The notes under the pieces were generated by a model that saw nothing but the letters and a program-made list of their open reading frames with translations, searched no databases and was not told the origin of the DNA. A stretch of 64,000 nucleotides of DNA from Sphingobacterium lactis (GTDB lineage Bacteria > Bacteroidota > Bacteroidia > Sphingobacteriales > Sphingobacteriaceae), in assembly GCF_011046555.1 (NCBI RefSeq), contig NZ_CP049246.1, positions 1,488,001 through 1,552,000 on the forward strand. Reading direction: 5' to 3'. The translations under genes and the position numbers were made by a program. Below, in pieces: positions 17,446-26,055 of the stretch (the stretch's first letter is position 1; every line of letters begins with the position of its first letter).

Positions 17446-17461
17446 AAGACAAATTTGTCTT
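17446..17461. promoter_or_regulatory. Perfect 16-bp palindrome over the azurin promoter
   Basis: AAGACAAATTTGTCTT is a complete palindrome. Its centre forms a near-consensus -7 box (CAAATTTG, 17450-17457), so a bound protein would block RNA polymerase; transcription would start near 17461. In this denitrification context an NO- or oxygen-responsive repressor is the obvious candidate, but no regulator gene is nearby and the family cannot be named from the site. Confidence 0.65.
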
Positions 17462-17479
17462 AAATATAAAGCACATATC

Positions 17480-18025
17480 ATGAAAAAATTATTCAACATC
17501 GGATCAATCGCATTATTAACCAGTTTAGTGATCGCTTCATGCGGCAACGCGGACCAAGGAAAGTCCAGCGAAGTCGACCATAGCGCACATACAACGGAAG
17601 CAACCGCTGAAACGTCAGCACCTGCGTCCACCCCGTCAACAACGGCTGCCGCAACGTCAAACACGATAACTGTGGAAAGCAACGACCAAATGCAATTCAA
17701 TGTGAGTGAACTGCACGTCAAAGCTGGAGAGCCTGTAAGCCTGACGCTAAAACATGTCGGCAAAATGGATAAAAAAGTAATGGGCCATAACCTTATCGTC
17801 CTGAAATCAGGGGCTGATGTCGCCAAGTTTACCGAAGAAGCCTTGAAAGCACAAGCGACTGACTATATCCCGCAATCCAGCGATATCGTCGCGCATACCG
17901 ACCTGATCGGTGGCGGGGAAGAGAGTAAGATCGAATTTACACTGGATAAAGCTGGGACCTACGATTTCATCTGTTCGTTCCCAGGCCATGCCGGAATCAT
18001 GAAAGGAAAGATTATAGCCGAATAG
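17480..18025 (+). CDS. azu: Azurin-type cupredoxin lipoprotein
   Basis: A 181-residue blue copper electron carrier. A lipoprotein signal ends in VIASC (Cys21), followed by a Ser/Thr/Ala/Pro-rich tether of about 45 residues and an azurin domain. Copper ligands are seen as MGHN (His) and CSFPGHAGIM (Cys, His, axial Met). Azurins pass electrons from the respiratory chain to nitrite reductase. The gene heads the azu-norZ-ric group, but a terminator-like hairpin (18037-18070) separates it from norZ, so azurin is probably made in excess. The palindrome at 17446-17461 covers its promoter. Confidence 0.92.
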   Translation: MKKLFNIGSIALLTSLVIASCGNADQGKSSEVDHSAHTTEATAETSAPASTPSTTAAATSNTITVESNDQMQFNVSELHVKAGEPVSLTLKHVGKMDKKVMGHNLIVLKSGADVAKFTEEALKAQATDYIPQSSDIVAHTDLIGGGEESKIEFTLDKAGTYDFICSFPGHAGIMKGKIIAE

Positions 18026-18036
18026 TTGAACAAGTG

Positions 18037-18070
18037 AAACTGGTGCAGCGTAAGGCTGCACTGGTTTTTT
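18037..18070 (+). terminator. Terminator-like hairpin between azurin and norZ
   Basis: AAACTGGTGCAGC (18037-18049), loop of 5, then GCTGCACTGGTTT (18055-18067) with two G-U pairs, and a U run to 18070. No promoter is seen before norZ at 18091, so read-through is needed for norZ. Confidence 0.75.
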
Positions 18071-18090
18071 AAAACCCAAACCTTCGTATC

Positions 18091-20325
18091 ATGACAAGAG
18101 AGAAAAAATTATGGTGGTCCTTTATCCTCGTGGTGCTGATATCCTTCGGGGTATTGCTGTACTACGGGTATGAGATCTACCAAGTAGCACCACCCGTTCC
18201 CGAAGCGGTCGTCGATGAAAATGGCGAACAACTGTTTACCGGTGATGACATTCGGGATGGGCAGAATATCTGGCAAAGTATCGGTGGTCAGGAAGTGGGT
18301 TCCATCTGGGGGCACGGCGCATACGTCGCACCGGATTGGACAGCTGATTACCTGCATCGCGAGGCTTTGCATATCCTCGGAATCTATGCACAACGGGAAT
18401 ATGCAAAACCCTACGATGCCCTCCAAGAGGAACAGCAGGCCTTACTTTCGACCCGCTTGAAAAAGAATATCCGAAAGAACACCTACGATCCGGCGACAAA
18501 AACCCTAACCATCGATGCCGATAGGATCGCAGCATACCGCGAACTGTCCGCTTATTATGCAGGTCTGTTCACGGATGACCCCAAATTTGATCAATTGCGG
18601 AAAGATTATGCCATTCCGGTAAATTCCATTCAGGATGCTACCCGCATGCAGCAGATGAACGCATTTTTCTTTTGGGCAACCTTGGCAACGGTTACCAACC
18701 GTCCGGATGCCGAAGTATCCTATACCCACAACTGGCCGAACGAGAAGCTCGTGGGCAATGAAATGACCATGGACCTGCTGGCCTGGTCGGGGGTAAGTAT
18801 TATCCTCTTGATCTTTTGTGTAGGTGCGCTCGTGCTCTACCAAGTGAAATCCGGGGAGGATGATGAATTGCTGTATCCCGCGGAAGACCCGTTACTGCGA
18901 CAAGGCGTAACACCATCCATGCGGTTGGTGAAAAAATACTTCTGGGTGGTGAGCCTCTTGATGTTGGTGCAAGTGGGGTTGGGGATTGTTACGGCGCACT
19001 ATGGTGTGGAAGGCGACGGGCTGTACGGTATTCCGATCGACCAGTTTCTTCCTTATGCTGTAACGCGGACCTGGCATACACAGCTGGCTATCTTCTGGAT
19101 CGCCACAGCCTGGCTGGCAACAGGCCTCTATATCGCACCGGCGGTATCCGGAAAGGATCCGAAATTCCAGGTGTTCGGCGTAAACTTCCTGTTCATAGCG
19201 CTATTGATTATCGTTGCGGGGTCCATGATCGGACAATGGTTCGGGGTCATGCAAAAATTGAACCTTGTGGAGAACTTCTGGTTCGGGCACCAAGGATATG
19301 AGTATGTCGATCTGGGCAGATTCTGGCAGATCTTCCTGTTTGTCGGCCTCTTTGTATGGCTTGCCTTGATGATCAGACCATTGCTGCCGGTATTGAGGCG
19401 CGGAGGTGAAGAGAAGAACCTGATCATTATGTTCCTGATTTCCTGTTCAGCCATTGCGCTGTTCTATGGTGCAGGGCTAATGTGGGGAAGACAGACCAAC
19501 TTGGCCATTGCCGAATATTGGCGCTGGTGGGTGGTACACCTGTGGGTAGAGGGCTTCTTTGAAGTGTTTGCTACCGTGGTGATGGCTTTCCTTTTCGTTC
19601 GCCTCGGATTGCTGAAACCGAAAAGCGCAACCTCAAGTGTACTGTTCTCCACCATTATCTTCCTATCCGGGGGGATCTTGGGGACTTTCCACCACCTGTA
19701 CTTCTCGGGAACACCAACAGCTGTTATGGCATTGGGAGCTACCTTCAGTGCGTTGGAAGTTGTGCCATTGACCATTATCGGTTTTGAGGCCTACCATAAT
19801 TACAAGATCTCCAAAGCGACCAAGTGGCTACAGGATTACAAATGGCCGATTTACTTCCTGATTTCCGTGGCCTTCTGGAATTTCTTGGGAGCAGGGGTCT
19901 TTGGATTCATCATCAATCCGCCAATCGCACTCTATTACGTACAAGGTCTCAATACCACACCGCTTCACGGACATACCGCTTTATTCGGAGTGTACGGGAT
20001 GTTAGGAATAGGCTTGATGCTGTTCGTGCTCAGAAGCTTGTATCGCAATGTGAAGTGGAATGACAAACTGATCAAGGTCGGCTTTTGGGGATTGAATATC
20101 GGTCTCTTGGGTATGGCGCTCCTTAGCCTTTTGCCGGTGGGTGTTTGGCAGGCCATTGAAAGTATTGGCAAGGGCATGTGGTATGCCCGGTCTGCCGAGC
20201 TGATGCAGCAACCGGGAATGGTCTTCCTGAAATGGATGCGTACACCGGGGGATGTGGTGTTCGCCATCGGTGTCTTCGCCATCGCTTGGTTCGTATTTGA
20301 TTTAACCCTTAAAAACAAAAAATAA
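18091..20325 (+). CDS. norZ: Quinol-dependent nitric oxide reductase (single chain)
   Basis: A 744-residue inner membrane heme-copper oxidase family enzyme that reduces two NO to N2O with electrons from quinol. The N-terminal extension (residues 1-220, one membrane helix then GQNIWQSIGGQEVGSIWGHGAYVAPDW) is characteristic of the qNOR form that does not need a cytochrome c subunit. The catalytic core has about 12 helices with conserved His such as RTWHTQLAIFW, WWVVHLWVEGFFE and GTFHHLYFSGTP. Length fits the family. It is followed 7 bases later by ric, and it protects against NO made by the NirK encoded downstream. Confidence 0.96.
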   Translation: MTREKKLWWSFILVVLISFGVLLYYGYEIYQVAPPVPEAVVDENGEQLFTGDDIRDGQNIWQSIGGQEVGSIWGHGAYVAPDWTADYLHREALHILGIYAQREYAKPYDALQEEQQALLSTRLKKNIRKNTYDPATKTLTIDADRIAAYRELSAYYAGLFTDDPKFDQLRKDYAIPVNSIQDATRMQQMNAFFFWATLATVTNRPDAEVSYTHNWPNEKLVGNEMTMDLLAWSGVSIILLIFCVGALVLYQVKSGEDDELLYPAEDPLLRQGVTPSMRLVKKYFWVVSLLMLVQVGLGIVTAHYGVEGDGLYGIPIDQFLPYAVTRTWHTQLAIFWIATAWLATGLYIAPAVSGKDPKFQVFGVNFLFIALLIIVAGSMIGQWFGVMQKLNLVENFWFGHQGYEYVDLGRFWQIFLFVGLFVWLALMIRPLLPVLRRGGEEKNLIIMFLISCSAIALFYGAGLMWGRQTNLAIAEYWRWWVVHLWVEGFFEVFATVVMAFLFVRLGLLKPKSATSSVLFSTIIFLSGGILGTFHHLYFSGTPTAVMALGATFSALEVVPLTIIGFEAYHNYKISKATKWLQDYKWPIYFLISVAFWNFLGAGVFGFIINPPIALYYVQGLNTTPLHGHTALFGVYGMLGIGLMLFVLRSLYRNVKWNDKLIKVGFWGLNIGLLGMALLSLLPVGVWQAIESIGKGMWYARSAELMQQPGMVFLKWMRTPGDVVFAIGVFAIAWFVFDLTLKNKK

Positions 20326-20332
20326 CAATAAC

Positions 20333-21055
20333 ATGGAAAATTTAATGAATGAAAAAATAGGCGATATCGTAGCTAAGAATTTCAAGACTGCTGCGGTATT
20401 CACAAAATATGGATTGGACTTCTGTTGCGGTGGACAGATTAGCTTGGAGAAGGCTGCCGAGAAAAAGGGCATCGATGCCGAAGCACTGTTGGCGGAGGTG
20501 AATGCTGTCCTGCAGGAAGGCGGTCAGGAACAGATCGACTTTAATGCTTGGCCTACGGATCTCCTCGCATCTTATATCGTGAAAACTCACCACCGGTATG
20601 TACGTGAGAAAACTCCTGTATTGCTGACCTACCTCAACAAGATTGCGAAGGTCCATGGTGAGCGGCATCCGGAATTACTTGAGATCAATAAACTGTTTGA
20701 GGAATGCGCGGTGGAGCTTGGCCATCACCTGGAAAAGGAGGAAAAGGTGCTGTTCCCGTATATTGAAAAATTGGAAGAGTCCAAAACAGATCGCAATGCC
20801 TACCAGCAGCCTGGTTTCGGATCGGTGAAGAATCCCATCTGGATGATGATCCACGAGCACGAAGCTGAGGGTAACCGCTTTGAAAAGATTGCTGAATTAT
20901 CGAACAACTATACTGCGCCGGATGATGCTTGCAGCACCTACCGGGTAGCTTTCGATATGTTGCGCGAATTTGAACAAGATCTTCATAAACATATCCATTT
21001 GGAGAATAATATCCTATTCCCCAAATCCATAAAATTGGAAGAGACCCTGCTTTAG
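20333..21055 (+). CDS. ric: Iron-sulfur cluster repair di-iron protein (Ric/ScdA/YtfE family)
   Basis: A 240-residue cytoplasmic di-iron protein that restores iron-sulfur clusters damaged by NO or oxidants. The N-terminal DUF542-type domain has IVAKNFKTAAVFTKYGLDFCCGG with the Cys pair at 30-31; the hemerythrin-like domain (about 80-235) provides iron ligands in KTHHRYVR, ELGHHLEKEEKVLFPYI, IHEHEAEG and HKHIHLENNILFP. It is cotranscribed with norZ (7-base gap), a common NO-stress pairing. A terminator follows at 21131-21166. Confidence 0.94.
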   Translation: MENLMNEKIGDIVAKNFKTAAVFTKYGLDFCCGGQISLEKAAEKKGIDAEALLAEVNAVLQEGGQEQIDFNAWPTDLLASYIVKTHHRYVREKTPVLLTYLNKIAKVHGERHPELLEINKLFEECAVELGHHLEKEEKVLFPYIEKLEESKTDRNAYQQPGFGSVKNPIWMMIHEHEAEGNRFEKIAELSNNYTAPDDACSTYRVAFDMLREFEQDLHKHIHLENNILFPKSIKLEETLL

Positions 21056-21130
21056 AATCTCCTCATTATGACTCCATATTCATGCGCCCGCATGGAACGT
21101 AAAACAGCGTTCGAAAATTAAATTAAGTAA

Positions 21131-21166
21131 ACGGAGAGGTTATCGTGCATAGCCCCTCCGTTTTTT
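21131..21166 (+). terminator. Terminator after ric
   Basis: ACGGAG (21131-21136) pairs with CTCCGT (21156-21161), extended by GG/CC around a bulged A, and a run of T follows. The spacer to nirK (21167-21332) holds only a weak -7 box TATTTTTA (21281-21288). Confidence 0.8.
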
Positions 21167-21332
21167 GGTGAAAAATGCGGTTTTTTATTATGTACGGGCG
21201 GTTTTTGAATTGTCATAAAAATGTAACGAAGGTCGCTTTTTTGCATGGTAACAGTCATATTTTATGCGCGATTTTTAGGGTATTTTTAGTTAAAAGGAAA
21301 GGATAAAAAGAATACAAATTAACATCTACTAT

Positions 21333-22772
21333 ATGAAAAGGAAATTCAAAATTTTCAGTATGCTGATGGGGTTTGGCCTTGCATTTATGAGCTGCAGCCA
21401 ACCTGCCGAAAATAAGGCAACCGATACCAGCAAGATACCGGTAAAGGGGGAGTTCGTAGCCGAACTGACATCCCCGCCGCATGTTCCAAAACCTATTGGC
21501 AAACGGGATGCCGCCAAGCTTAAGGTAAGCTTGGAGATCCTCGAACTTGAGGGCGAAATGGTGGATGGCGTAAGCTATACCTATTGGACCTTTGGTGGAA
21601 CCGTGCCGGGACAGTTTATCCGTACCCGCGTTGGGGATGAGGTGGAGTTTCTGTTGAAGAACCACCCGGACAACAAACTGCCGCACAACATTGACCTGCA
21701 TGCCGTAACCGGTCCTGGCGGTGGTGCGGAGTCTTCCCTGGTGGCGCCTGGACATGAGGTGTCGTTCTCATTCAAGTGTCTCAACCCCGGACTGTATGTG
21801 TACCACTGTGCCACAGCTCCCGTGGGTATGCACATCGCAAATGGAATGTACGGCCTAATCCTGGTCGAGCCAGAAGGTGGATTGCCACCCGTGGAGCGCG
21901 AATATTACGTGATGCAGGGGGACTTCTATACCGAAGGTGGCTATGGCGACAAAGGATTGCAACCATTCGATATGAACAAAGCGATCAAAGAAGAAGCTGA
22001 TTATGTGGTGTTCAATGGCAATGTGAATGCATTGGTCAATGAAAATGCCCTTCAGGCAAAAGTGGGTGAAACCATTCGCCTCTTTGTCGGTAATGGTGGC
22101 CCCAACTTGGTGTCTTCCTTCCACGTGATCGGAGAGATCTTTGACAAGGTGCATGTTGAAGGGGGAGACCTGATCAATAAGAATATCCAGACCACGATGA
22201 TCCCAGCCGGAGGTTCTGCCATCGTGGAGTTTAAGGTGGATGTACCGGGAACATTGGTGCTCGTCGATCACTCCATTTTCCGCGCCTTCAATAAGGGAGC
22301 GCTCGGGATGATGAAGGTAGAAGGTGAGGAAAACCACCAGATCTATTCCGGAAAGATCATGGAAGGAATCTATCTACCTGAGGGTGGTACCATCCAGAAA
22401 ATGCCGAAGAAGAAAAAGGTAGAGGTCATTGAGAACAAGACAACCGATCAATCCATCAAGGATGGAAAGGCCATCTTCGCCAGGACCTGTTTGGCCTGTC
22501 ACCAAAGTGAAGGGCAGGGGATCAAGGCGGTATTCCCGCCATTGGCAAAATCCGATTACCTCAATAAGCACAAGGATAAATCCATTGATGCGGTTCTGTT
22601 CGGCCTGAAGGGAGAAATAACCGTGAATGGCGAGAAATATAATTCTGTCATGCCTAGTCAGGCGCTATCGGATCAAGAAGTGGCCGATGTGCTGAACTAT
22701 GTGTACAGCAACTGGGGGAACAACAAAACCGTTGTGACGCCAGCGGACATAAAGAAACGTCGAGAAAAATAA
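21333..22772 (+). CDS. nirK: Copper nitrite reductase with fused C-terminal cytochrome c domain, lipoprotein
   Basis: A 479-residue enzyme reducing nitrite to NO. A lipobox ends at Cys21 (FMSC). Two cupredoxin domains follow. Type 1 copper ligands are His118, Cys159, His167 and Met172; type 2 ligands are His123, His158 and His313, with catalytic Asp121 and His264 in place. From about residue 370 a class I cytochrome c domain carries CLACH (386-390) and a probable axial Met440. The fusion lets the enzyme take electrons directly from the chain or azurin. It begins the nirK-nirV-sco group. Confidence 0.96.
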   Translation: MKRKFKIFSMLMGFGLAFMSCSQPAENKATDTSKIPVKGEFVAELTSPPHVPKPIGKRDAAKLKVSLEILELEGEMVDGVSYTYWTFGGTVPGQFIRTRVGDEVEFLLKNHPDNKLPHNIDLHAVTGPGGGAESSLVAPGHEVSFSFKCLNPGLYVYHCATAPVGMHIANGMYGLILVEPEGGLPPVEREYYVMQGDFYTEGGYGDKGLQPFDMNKAIKEEADYVVFNGNVNALVNENALQAKVGETIRLFVGNGGPNLVSSFHVIGEIFDKVHVEGGDLINKNIQTTMIPAGGSAIVEFKVDVPGTLVLVDHSIFRAFNKGALGMMKVEGEENHQIYSGKIMEGIYLPEGGTIQKMPKKKKVEVIENKTTDQSIKDGKAIFARTCLACHQSEGQGIKAVFPPLAKSDYLNKHKDKSIDAVLFGLKGEITVNGEKYNSVMPSQALSDQEVADVLNYVYSNWGNNKTVVTPADIKKRREK

Positions 22773-22775
22773 GAA

Positions 22776-22819
22776 ATCAGGGGCAAGGTCCTGAACGACC
22801 TTGCCCCCAAAACCCTGAT
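22776..22819 (+). promoter_or_regulatory. Strong hairpin between nirK and nirV without a U run
   Basis: GGGGCAAGGTC (22780-22790) pairs perfectly with GACCTTGCCCC (22797-22807). An outer pair ATCAGGG (22776-22782) / CCCTGAT (22813-22819) competes for its base. No T tract follows, so it is more likely to stabilise the nirK 3' end or limit nirV expression than to be a full terminator. Confidence 0.6.
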
Positions 22820-22823
22820 CGCT

Positions 22824-23591
22824 ATGTTTAAATGCTTCACCTTCCTGATTGTTTTGTTTGGGATACTTTCCCTTCCGCCAGCACTTTCGCAAGAAATGGT
22901 GCTGGTGAAAAAAGGGAGCTTTGTGCCGCTCTATGGGTCGGCAGATAAGCAGCCAGTACAGGTCAAGTCCTTTTACCTGGATGTTTATCCCGTTACCAAT
23001 GCCCAGTACTTGGAGTTTCTCAAACAGAATAAGGCCTTCACAAAATCGCAGATCAAGACCATATTTGCCAACAAGAGCTATTTGGCCTATTGGAAGTCCG
23101 ACCTGGATTACGGGGATGCGAAACCAAATGCGCCGGTGACGAACGTATCCTGGTATGCAGCGAAGAAATACTGTGAGCGTATGGGGAAACGTTTGGCCAC
23201 GGTGGATGAATGGGAGTATGCCGCCATGTCGGATGCAAAGACCTTGGACGCACGCGCAAAGAAATCATACAACCAATATATCCTGAATTGGTACGAGAGC
23301 CCACGAACATATAACAACGTGGTTGGCAGTACTTTCAAGAACTATTGGGGGGTCTATGATATGCATGGCTTGGTTTGGGAGTGGACAGCAGATTTTAACA
23401 GCACCTTTCTGACCGGCGAATCGCGGAAGGATCGGGGTGATGATGGCAATTTATTTTGCGGCGGTGCCTCGGTCAACGCCAGCGACCTGATGAACTATGC
23501 CGCCTTTATGCGCTATGCCTTTCGGGGCAGCATGAAGGCAGCCTATGGCGGCAGGAACCTGGGCTTCCGATGCGCCAGGGATTATAAGTAA
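22824..23591 (+). CDS. nirV: NirV-like formylglycine-generating-enzyme (SUMF1) family protein
   Basis: A 255-residue exported protein with a signal peptide (cleavage after ALSQ near residue 23). The FGE-sulfatase fold is shown by MVLVKKGSF, DVYPVTNAQYLEFLK, NVSWYAAKKYCERMGKRLAT, EWEYAA, GLVWEWTADF and the final RNLGFRCARD. Genes of this family next to nirK are known as nirV; their exact role is not settled, with maturation or assembly of NirK as the usual idea. It lies 51 bases after nirK behind a strong hairpin and 27 bases before sco. Confidence 0.85.
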   Translation: MFKCFTFLIVLFGILSLPPALSQEMVLVKKGSFVPLYGSADKQPVQVKSFYLDVYPVTNAQYLEFLKQNKAFTKSQIKTIFANKSYLAYWKSDLDYGDAKPNAPVTNVSWYAAKKYCERMGKRLATVDEWEYAAMSDAKTLDARAKKSYNQYILNWYESPRTYNNVVGSTFKNYWGVYDMHGLVWEWTADFNSTFLTGESRKDRGDDGNLFCGGASVNASDLMNYAAFMRYAFRGSMKAAYGGRNLGFRCARDYK

Positions 23592-23618
23592 GGAGCAATT
23601 AAGGAATAATTAACGAAT

Positions 23619-24239
23619 ATGAAACTACGAATGAAATACCTCGGATGGGTAGCCTGCGTGGTGGGGCTATTGCTGGGCTGCCAGCCCAAGAGCGGCGACA
23701 CGCAAACTGCCAAGAAACAGCCAGTCGTGACGGAGGATCTTTCGGATCTGTCCGTCTATCATTTGCCGGCCCATTGGACAAACCAGGATGGCGAACAGAT
23801 GGAATTGAAGGACCTCCAGGGCAATGTGGTCGTCGTGGCCATGATCTATACCTCCTGCAAGGCGGCATGTCCCCGTTTGGTGGCGGATATGCGGCATATC
23901 GAGAAAACAATTGACACGAAGCATAGGGATAGGGTCAAGTTTCTTTTGGTCAGCATTGATCCGGAAACCGATACCCCCGAAAAGCTGAAGCAATTTGCCA
24001 TCGATAATGAAATGGATGGACAGCAATGGCTTTTCCTTCGCTCCAATGAGAACGATACGCGCGAATTTGCGGCAACATTGGCCGTGAATTACAAAAAGAT
24101 ATCGCCGATCGATTTCTCCCATTCCAATATCATCAGCCTGTTCAACCCGGGTGGTGAACTGGTCTACCAGCAGGAAGGGCTGGGCGTGGATTATGCACCG
24201 ACCATTGCGGCCATTGAAGCCGAGGCCAACAAACTTTAA
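23619..24239 (+). CDS. SCO1/SenC-family copper chaperone lipoprotein
   Basis: A 206-residue thioredoxin-fold lipoprotein (lipobox LLLGC, Cys21). The copper-binding pair is Cys80 and Cys84 in YTSCKAACP, and a His in FSHSN supplies the third ligand. SCO proteins deliver or reduce copper for respiratory enzymes; here the position after nirK-nirV suggests loading of NirK copper sites, which is inference. It is the last gene of the group. Confidence 0.9.
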   Translation: MKLRMKYLGWVACVVGLLLGCQPKSGDTQTAKKQPVVTEDLSDLSVYHLPAHWTNQDGEQMELKDLQGNVVVVAMIYTSCKAACPRLVADMRHIEKTIDTKHRDRVKFLLVSIDPETDTPEKLKQFAIDNEMDGQQWLFLRSNENDTREFAATLAVNYKKISPIDFSHSNIISLFNPGGELVYQQEGLGVDYAPTIAAIEAEANKL

Positions 24240-24276
24240 GCATGCACTTACCCTTTATATATTAAGTTAAACAAAA

Positions 24277-24302
24277 GAAGGCATCGAGTGATCGATGCCT
24301 TC
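24277..24302 (-). terminator. Terminator of rplY, possibly shared with sco
   Basis: An 11-bp stem GAAGGCATCGA / TCGATGCCTTC with a 4-base loop. The T-rich side is on the minus strand, so it chiefly serves rplY. Confidence 0.8.
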
Positions 24303-24328
24303 CTATTCTATACCGTGGTTGGTATGGA

Positions 24329-24925
24329 TTATTTTTTACCGCCTTTAGCAGCTTTAGCAGCTTCTTGCTCTGCTTGACGCAATGCACGAGACATTACTAC
24401 CGATACGATCGTATCATCGCTGTTGTTCAATACGACTGCATCTTTCAATTCTACTTGAGCAACGCGGAAAGATTTACCTACTTCTAAGCTTTCCATAGGA
24501 ACTTCGATTTCCTGAGGCAAGTTGTTAGGCAATGCTTTTACGCGAAGGTTACGTAATTTCTGTACCAATTTACCACCCATTTTCACACCTGGAGATGTTC
24601 CGGTCAATTTGATTGGGATGTTTACAGAAACTTCTTTATCATCGAATAATTCCAAGAAATCCACGTGAGTAACTAAGTCAGTCAATGGGTGGAATTGAGC
24701 TTCTTGAACGATAGCTTTTGATTTTTTGCCGTTGATATCCAACTCTACGAAGACAACTTCTGGAGTGTAAAGAACGGATTTCAAATCAGCTGCGGATACA
24801 GATAGGTGTGTTTGCTCTTTACCACCATAAAGAACCGCTGGGATTTTTCCCTCGTAACGCAATTCTTTTGCATCTCTTTTCCCTACGTTCTGTCTTGCAG
24901 AACCGCTAATAGCAATTGATTTCAT
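24329..24925 (-). CDS. rplY: 50S ribosomal protein L25/Ctc
   Basis: A 198-residue 5S rRNA-binding ribosomal protein of the long CTC form. The N-terminal L25 domain (about 1-95, SGSARQNVGKRDAKELRYEGKIP and VTHVDFLEL) is followed by a beta-rich TL5/CTC C-terminal domain and a short Ala/Lys/Gly-rich tail. The gene lies downstream of prs, a widely conserved neighbourhood, but the terminator after prs and a separate -7 box show it is transcribed alone. Confidence 0.96.
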   Translation of the reverse strand: MKSIAISGSARQNVGKRDAKELRYEGKIPAVLYGGKEQTHLSVSAADLKSVLYTPEVVFVELDINGKKSKAIVQEAQFHPLTDLVTHVDFLELFDDKEVSVNIPIKLTGTSPGVKMGGKLVQKLRNLRVKALPNNLPQEIEVPMESLEVGKSFRVAQVELKDAVVLNNSDDTIVSVVMSRALRQAEQEAAKAAKGGKK

Positions 24926-24952
24926 TTGTTAAATATTAAAATTTTGAGGTGC

Positions 24953-24982
24953 AAAGATAATCAATAAGTTGAATTACTGAAA
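24953..24982 (-). promoter_or_regulatory. Candidate promoter of rplY
   Basis: On the minus strand TTTC (24979-24982), 18 bases, then TATCTTTG (24953-24960), exact at -7. The leader is about 25 nt. Confidence 0.55.
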
Positions 24983-25044
24983 GGATTTTCATTTTATTTT
25001 GGATGAATAATCCGCTGGCTATCAATTATTCCGAGAAAAAGAAA

Positions 25045-25073
25045 AGCGGCAGGGAGATCATTTCCCTGCCGCT
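25045..25073 (-). terminator. Terminator of prs
   Basis: AGCGGCAGGGA / TCCCTGCCGCT, an 11-bp perfect stem with a 7-base loop, followed by a U-rich tract on the minus strand. Confidence 0.9.
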
Positions 25074-25098
25074 CTTTACATTTATAACCTAAATGGTC

Positions 25099-26055
25099 TT
25101 ATTTTACGTCGAATAGATCAGAAATTGATCCATGCTCGTTTACATTCTTGATTGCACCCGCAAATAGGTTCGCCGTGGAAAGTACCTTGATCTTGCTGCA
25201 CTGCGCTGCTTTTTCAGGGTTCAATTGAATCGTGTCAGTAACGATCATTTCAGTCAATACAGAATTCTCGATGGTTTCGTAAGCCTTGCCCGATAGGACA
25301 GCATGCGTACACACCGCACGTACCGATTTTGCACCGTTCTCCATGATCAATGCTGCTGCCTTGGATAATGTACCCGCAGTATCACAGATATCATCGATCA
25401 GAACCACATCCATACCTGTAACATCACCGATGATGGACATGGATTCAATTTCGTTCGCACGTTTTCTGCGTTTGTCACAGATCACAACCTCTGCATTGAA
25501 GAATTTCGCGAATGTACGCGCACGGTACGATCCGCCCATATCCGGAGAAGCGATCATCAGGTTCTCCAAGTTCAAGGACTTGATGTAAGGAACAAAGATT
25601 ATCGCACCATCCAAGTGGTCAACCGGGATATCAAAGAATCCTTGGATCTGTGCTGCGTGCAAGTCCATGGTCATGATACGGTGAGCACCCGCAGCGGTAA
25701 TCAGATTTGCAATCATCTTCGCGCCAATCGCTACACGTGGTTTGTCCTTACGGTCCTGACGTGCATAGCCAAAATAAGGTACCACCACCGTGATGTAATG
25801 CGCAGAAGCACGCTTCGCAGCATCGATCATCAAGAGTAATTCCAATAAGTTGTCTGAAGGTTGGTTGGTCGATTGGATGAGGAATATATCGCTCCCGCGA
25901 ACTGATTCATTGTAAAATGGTTGAATCTCGCCATCTGAAAACTTTGACAGAGTCATGTCTCCAAGAGGTTTTCCGTATGATTTTGAAATCTTCTCCGCTA
26001 ATTCCAGTGTACCCGATCCAGCGAATAATTTTACGGTATTAAATTGCAAAGGCAT
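25099..26055 (-). CDS. prs: Ribose-phosphate pyrophosphokinase
   Basis: A 318-residue cytoplasmic enzyme making PRPP from ribose 5-phosphate and ATP, the precursor for purines, pyrimidines, His, Trp and NAD. Conserved stretches are KFSDGEIQP, VPYFGYARQDRK, MDLHAAQIQGFF, DMGGSYRARTFAK and the PRPP-binding VVLIDDICDTAGTL; AVLSGKAYE near the C-terminus is also typical. The length equals the class I enzyme. The leader is about 90 nt from the -7 box at 26150-26157. Confidence 0.98.
   Translation of the reverse strand: MPLQFNTVKLFAGSGTLELAEKISKSYGKPLGDMTLSKFSDGEIQPFYNESVRGSDIFLIQSTNQPSDNLLELLLMIDAAKRASAHYITVVVPYFGYARQDRKDKPRVAIGAKMIANLITAAGAHRIMTMDLHAAQIQGFFDIPVDHLDGAIIFVPYIKSLNLENLMIASPDMGGSYRARTFAKFFNAEVVICDKRRKRANEIESMSIIGDVTGMDVVLIDDICDTAGTLSKAAALIMENGAKSVRAVCTHAVLSGKAYETIENSVLTEMIVTDTIQLNPEKAAQCSKIKVLSTANLFAGAIKNVNEHGSISDLFDVK

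Noticed and set aside
22780-22807. Intrinsic terminator after nirK
   Set aside because: The stem is strong but lacks a U run, and nirV follows without a promoter, so a full stop of transcription is unlikely.
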